Below, one piece after another: positions 6,745-9,159 of a stretch of DNA of 9,159 bases; position 1 is the stretch's first letter; the number at the start of each line of letters is the position of its first letter. The stretch comes from RGIG7179 sp051893555 (GTDB lineage: Bacteria; Bacillota; Clostridia; Peptostreptococcales; Anaerovoracaceae): NCBI GenBank assembly GCA_051893555.1, contig JBJFHL010000049.1, positions 1 through 9,159 on the forward strand, in the 5' to 3' direction. Under the pieces are notes generated by a model. That model was not told where the DNA came from. It saw only the letters and a program-made list of their open reading frames with translations, and made no database searches. The position numbers and the translations under genes were made by a program.

Positions 6745-6773
6745 TGGACAGGACAGAAAAAATGTAGTAAGAT
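6745..6773 (+). promoter_or_regulatory. Promoter of the EamA transporter gene
   Basis: TGGACA (6745-6750), one base off the -35 consensus, and TAAGAT (6768-6773), two bases off the -10 consensus, are 17 bases apart. The start site would be near 6780, leaving about 29 nt before the ATG at 6809. Confidence 0.55.
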
Positions 6774-6808
6774 GGTAGCAATGGTATTGTTGGAGGTAGT
6801 TTAAAAAA

Positions 6809-7681
6809 ATGAGCCAGAGAGCGAAAGGATTCGGACTTGTGATTTTATCGGCGGTGGTCTTCGGGCTGGTGCCGCTTTTCGTACAGAGCATTAATGCGGG
6901 AGGAAGCAATGCCATCATGACAGCGTTCCTGCGGTATGTGCTGGTGGTGCCGCCTCTTTATATCTGGCTCCGGGCGAAAAAGATTCCTCTGGGCGTGACG
7001 AAAAAAGAGGGCGGACAGATTCTGCTCATTACGATTTTCGGCTATGGCGGGACGACCGTATTCCTGTTCTGCGCCTACAATTATATTCCGACGGGGATTG
7101 CTACCACGGTGCATTTCGTTTATCCGGTTTTCGTCATCCTGGGCAGTATGATTTTTTTGCGGGAAAAAGTCAGTCTGCTGAAAATCTTCTGTGCAGGGCT
7201 TTGCTTCGGCGGCATTCTGCTGTTTTACGGCGGCGGGGAGAGCAGTGCCATTGATCCTGTGGGGCTGCTGCTGGCGTTTGCGTCGGGACTGACCTATTCG
7301 TTTTACACCATTTATCTGGGTCACGGAGAAATCCGGAACATGCACCCTATGAAGCTGATTTTTTATATGCATGCGGTGGGCAGCGTGCTGATTCTGGGAT
7401 TGACACTGGCCATGGATCAGTTTACGCTCCGGATTACGCCGGCAGCATGGGGGATTGCGCTGGTGACGGCGCTGCTGGTTTCTGTGGTGGCGGTGCTGCC
7501 GTATCAGAAGGGGGTCCACCTGATCGGTGCCCAGAATGCGGCGATCCTCAGCACCTTTGAGCCGATCACCAGTCTGGTGGTGGGCGTGCTAGTTTATGAT
7601 GAGGCGCTGAGCATGCCTACGCTGGCCGGATGCGCTCTGATTCTGACTTCTGTGGTGATTGTGGCGCGGATGAAAGAATAA
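6809..7681 (+). CDS. EamA/DMT-superfamily transporter
   Basis: A 290-aa inner-membrane protein with ten predicted hydrophobic helices, at about residues 8-28, 34-54, 68-90, 95-115, 122-140, 149-169, 180-200, 212-232, 240-260 and 264-286. This is the usual size and layout of two EamA repeats. Each half ends in the typical pattern: FVYPVFVILGSMIFLREKVS in the first, and STFEPITSLVVGVLVYDEALS in the second. Family members export or import metabolites such as amino acids, and the substrate cannot be predicted here. The GGAGGT site (6792-6797) sits 11 bases before the ATG, slightly long. The gene diverges from the M20 operon. No terminator hairpin follows, and the next promoter begins 3 bases after the stop, so readthrough into the EF-G-like gene is likely. 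Confidence 0.92.
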   Translation: MSQRAKGFGLVILSAVVFGLVPLFVQSINAGGSNAIMTAFLRYVLVVPPLYIWLRAKKIPLGVTKKEGGQILLITIFGYGGTTVFLFCAYNYIPTGIATTVHFVYPVFVILGSMIFLREKVSLLKIFCAGLCFGGILLFYGGGESSAIDPVGLLLAFASGLTYSFYTIYLGHGEIRNMHPMKLIFYMHAVGSVLILGLTLAMDQFTLRITPAAWGIALVTALLVSVVAVLPYQKGVHLIGAQNAAILSTFEPITSLVVGVLVYDEALSMPTLAGCALILTSVVIVARMKE

Positions 7682-7684
7682 TCG

Positions 7685-7713
7685 TTGCAATATTGTTATA
7701 TTTTTGATACAAT
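7685..7713 (+). promoter_or_regulatory. Strong extended -10 promoter of the EF-G-like gene
   Basis: TTGCAA (7685-7690) and TACAAT (7708-7713) are 17 bases apart, and TG at 7705-7706 gives an extended -10. The start would be near 7720. The leader of about 32 nt contains the ribosome binding site GGGAGGT (7736-7742). The -35 box begins only 3 bases after the transporter stop codon. Confidence 0.75.
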
Positions 7714-7751
7714 GAGGATAGTTGTAAATCTATTTGGGAGGTCCGAATTCT

Positions 7752-9159
7752 ATGAAAGGCTATACGAGCGAAACAATAAGAAACGTTGCTTTACTTGGGC
7801 ATGGCGGATGCGGCAAGACCACATTCCTGGAAGCTGCCCTGCTGGCAACTGGCGTTACCAACAGAATGGGTAAAGTGGAAGACGGTAACACCGTATCCGA
7901 CTACGATAAGATGGAAATCGAAAAAGGTTTCTCCATCAATACTTCCGTAGTTCCAATCCTGTGGAAGGAAAACAAGATCAACTTCATCGATACTCCGGGA
8001 TACTTCGACTTCGTCGGAGAAGTCAATGCCGCACTGCGTGCTGCAGAAGCTGCAGTCATCATGGTGGATGCAGGTTCCGGTATTCAGGTTGGTACGGAAG
8101 CAGCATGGAAGGCATGCGAAAGATACAAGAGACCAAGATTTATCGTTATCAATAAGAGAGATAAGGACGAATTCGACTTCTACAAGACATTCGGCGAACT
8201 GAAGGACAAGTTCGGTGAAAAGCTGATTCCGTTCAGCTGGCCGCTGTCCGCAGAGATTGACGAAGAATTAAAGGAAGCCATTGCAATGGCGGACGAAGAA
8301 CTGATGGAAAAGTACTTCGAAGGGGAAGACTTTACAGAAGAAGAAATTCTGAACGGCCTGAAGAAGGGTATCGCAGACGGCGGTATCGTTCCGGTATGTT
8401 CTTCTGCATTTGAGCTGGGCCATGGTCTGGAAGGTCTGTTAGACCTGCTGGTAACCTATGTACCGACTCCGCTGCAGCATGGTCCGTACAGCGGCTTTAA
8501 TGATAATAACGAACCGGTGGAAAGACTTTCCGTTGTGGATGCACCGGTATCTGCATTTGTATTCAAGACCATCGTTGACCCGTTTGTAGGTAAGATCTCT
8601 GTACTGAAGGTTGTAACCGGCAAGCTGAATTCCGGTGATGAAGTTTACAATGAAAGAGCAGGAAAGACGGAAAAGCTGGGCAAGCTGTTCTTCCTGAGAG
8701 GCAAGAGCCAGACTGAACTGAACTATGCAGAAGCCGGCGATATCGTAGCCGTAGCAAAGCTGCAGTACACCCAGTCCGGAGACACCCTCTGCGATAAGAA
8801 TGACATCATCCGCTACCTGCCGCTGGATTACCCTGCGCCGTCCTACTTTATCGCAATTGAACCTGCAGATAAGGGAGACGAAGAAAAGATGGGATCCGGC
8901 CTGGCGAAGCTGAGAGAAGAAGACCCATCCTTCGTGGTGGAAAGAAATACAGAAACCCATCAGACCCTGCTGGGCGGACAGGGCGACATGCAGCTGTCCA
9001 TCATTCTGGCCAAGCTGAAAGACCGGTTCGGTGTTTCTGTGAAGACCGTTCCGCAGAAGATCGCATACAGAGAAACCATCAAGGGATGCTCCGATGTACA
9101 GGGCAAGCATAAGAAGCAGTCCGGCGGTGCAGGCCAGTACGGTGACGTACATATCCGCT
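7752..9159 (+). CDS. EF-G-like translational GTPase (EF-G-2 / FusA2 type), 3' end outside window
   Basis: The first 469 codons of a GTPase related to elongation factor G; the full family length is about 690 aa. The G1 loop is GHGGCGKT (16-23), switch I carries EKGFSI (Ser61 where EF-G has Thr), G3 is DTPG (80-83), and G4 is NKRD (134-137). Domain II spans about 262-345 and domain III about 362-436. Domain IV opens with the YRETIKG and KKQSGGAGQYG blocks, as in EF-G. GHGGCGKT, DTPGY, and GIQVGTEAAW place it in the EF-G-2 group rather than with canonical EF-G. The G-prime insertion after KLIPFSWPLS (158-166) is about 40 residues shorter than I expect. Codons are strongly biased (AGA for Arg, GAA for Glu), unlike the transporter before it, suggesting high expression. 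The start has GGGAGGT 9 bases upstream. Whether it translocates tRNA or acts in stress or ribosome recycling is unknown. Confidence 0.93.
   Translation, partial: MKGYTSETIRNVALLGHGGCGKTTFLEAALLATGVTNRMGKVEDGNTVSDYDKMEIEKGFSINTSVVPILWKENKINFIDTPGYFDFVGEVNAALRAAEAAVIMVDAGSGIQVGTEAAWKACERYKRPRFIVINKRDKDEFDFYKTFGELKDKFGEKLIPFSWPLSAEIDEELKEAIAMADEELMEKYFEGEDFTEEEILNGLKKGIADGGIVPVCSSAFELGHGLEGLLDLLVTYVPTPLQHGPYSGFNDNNEPVERLSVVDAPVSAFVFKTIVDPFVGKISVLKVVTGKLNSGDEVYNERAGKTEKLGKLFFLRGKSQTELNYAEAGDIVAVAKLQYTQSGDTLCDKNDIIRYLPLDYPAPSYFIAIEPADKGDEEKMGSGLAKLREEDPSFVVERNTETHQTLLGGQGDMQLSIILAKLKDRFGVSVKTVPQKIAYRETIKGCSDVQGKHKKQSGGAGQYGDVHIR

Noticed and set aside
6614..6781. 56-codon N-terminal extension of the M20 peptidase
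   Set aside because: The stretch contains the promoter and ribosome binding site, does not look like a signal peptide, and does not align with M20 enzymes.
6532..6804. 90-codon plus-strand frame running from within the M20 gene to just before the transporter
   Set aside because: It starts antisense inside the M20 gene, has no ribosome binding site or domain, and spans the divergent promoters.

Overview
This is ordinary bacterial chromosome, densely packed with genes. It looks like a mid-GC member of the Bacillota (Clostridia or Negativicutes type, possibly a gut anaerobe). The reasons are strong AGGAGG-type ribosome binding sites, sigma-A promoters with extended -10 boxes, a TTG start codon, and the gene set: bacterial AsnS, a YkpA/YbiT-type ABC-F protein, and an EF-G-2-type GTPase. 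I cannot name a genus from sequence alone. No RNA gene, insertion sequence, CRISPR array, attachment site or phage gene is visible. No stretch longer than about 200 bases lacks a gene.

Layout. (1) 1-4885, plus strand: a promoter, asnS (asparaginyl-tRNA synthetase), a long-loop intrinsic terminator, an ABC-F ATPase starting at TTG, and, one base after its stop, a YtcJ-type metal-dependent amidohydrolase. (2) 4897-4955: a compound inverted repeat that can end transcription from both sides. (3) 6613-4952, minus strand: a two-gene operon of an M20 metallopeptidase followed by a small GIY-YIG (UPF0213) protein. (4) 6614-6808: a divergent promoter region with a 12-base palindrome over the M20 ribosome binding site, a 7-bp hairpin, and promoters facing both ways. 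(5) 6809-7681, plus strand: a ten-helix EamA/DMT-family transporter. (6) From 7685: a strong extended -10 promoter and an EF-G-like GTPase that runs off the window after 469 codons.

Three of the genes act in translation: asnS charges tRNA-Asn, the ABC-F protein probably binds the ribosome, and the EF-G paralogue is a translational GTPase. The amidohydrolase, M20 peptidase and transporter are general metabolic genes with unknown substrates. The gene order does not establish any shared pathway.

The points most worth a second look are molecular. The ABC-F protein has lost all three hallmark motifs of one of its two composite ATP sites and kept the other site intact. The EF-G-like protein has Tyr in place of the catalytic His of the DTPGH motif and lacks most of the usual G-prime subdomain. 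The ABC-F gene lies directly behind a terminator, with no room for a promoter of its own. I found no clearly new multi-gene system.
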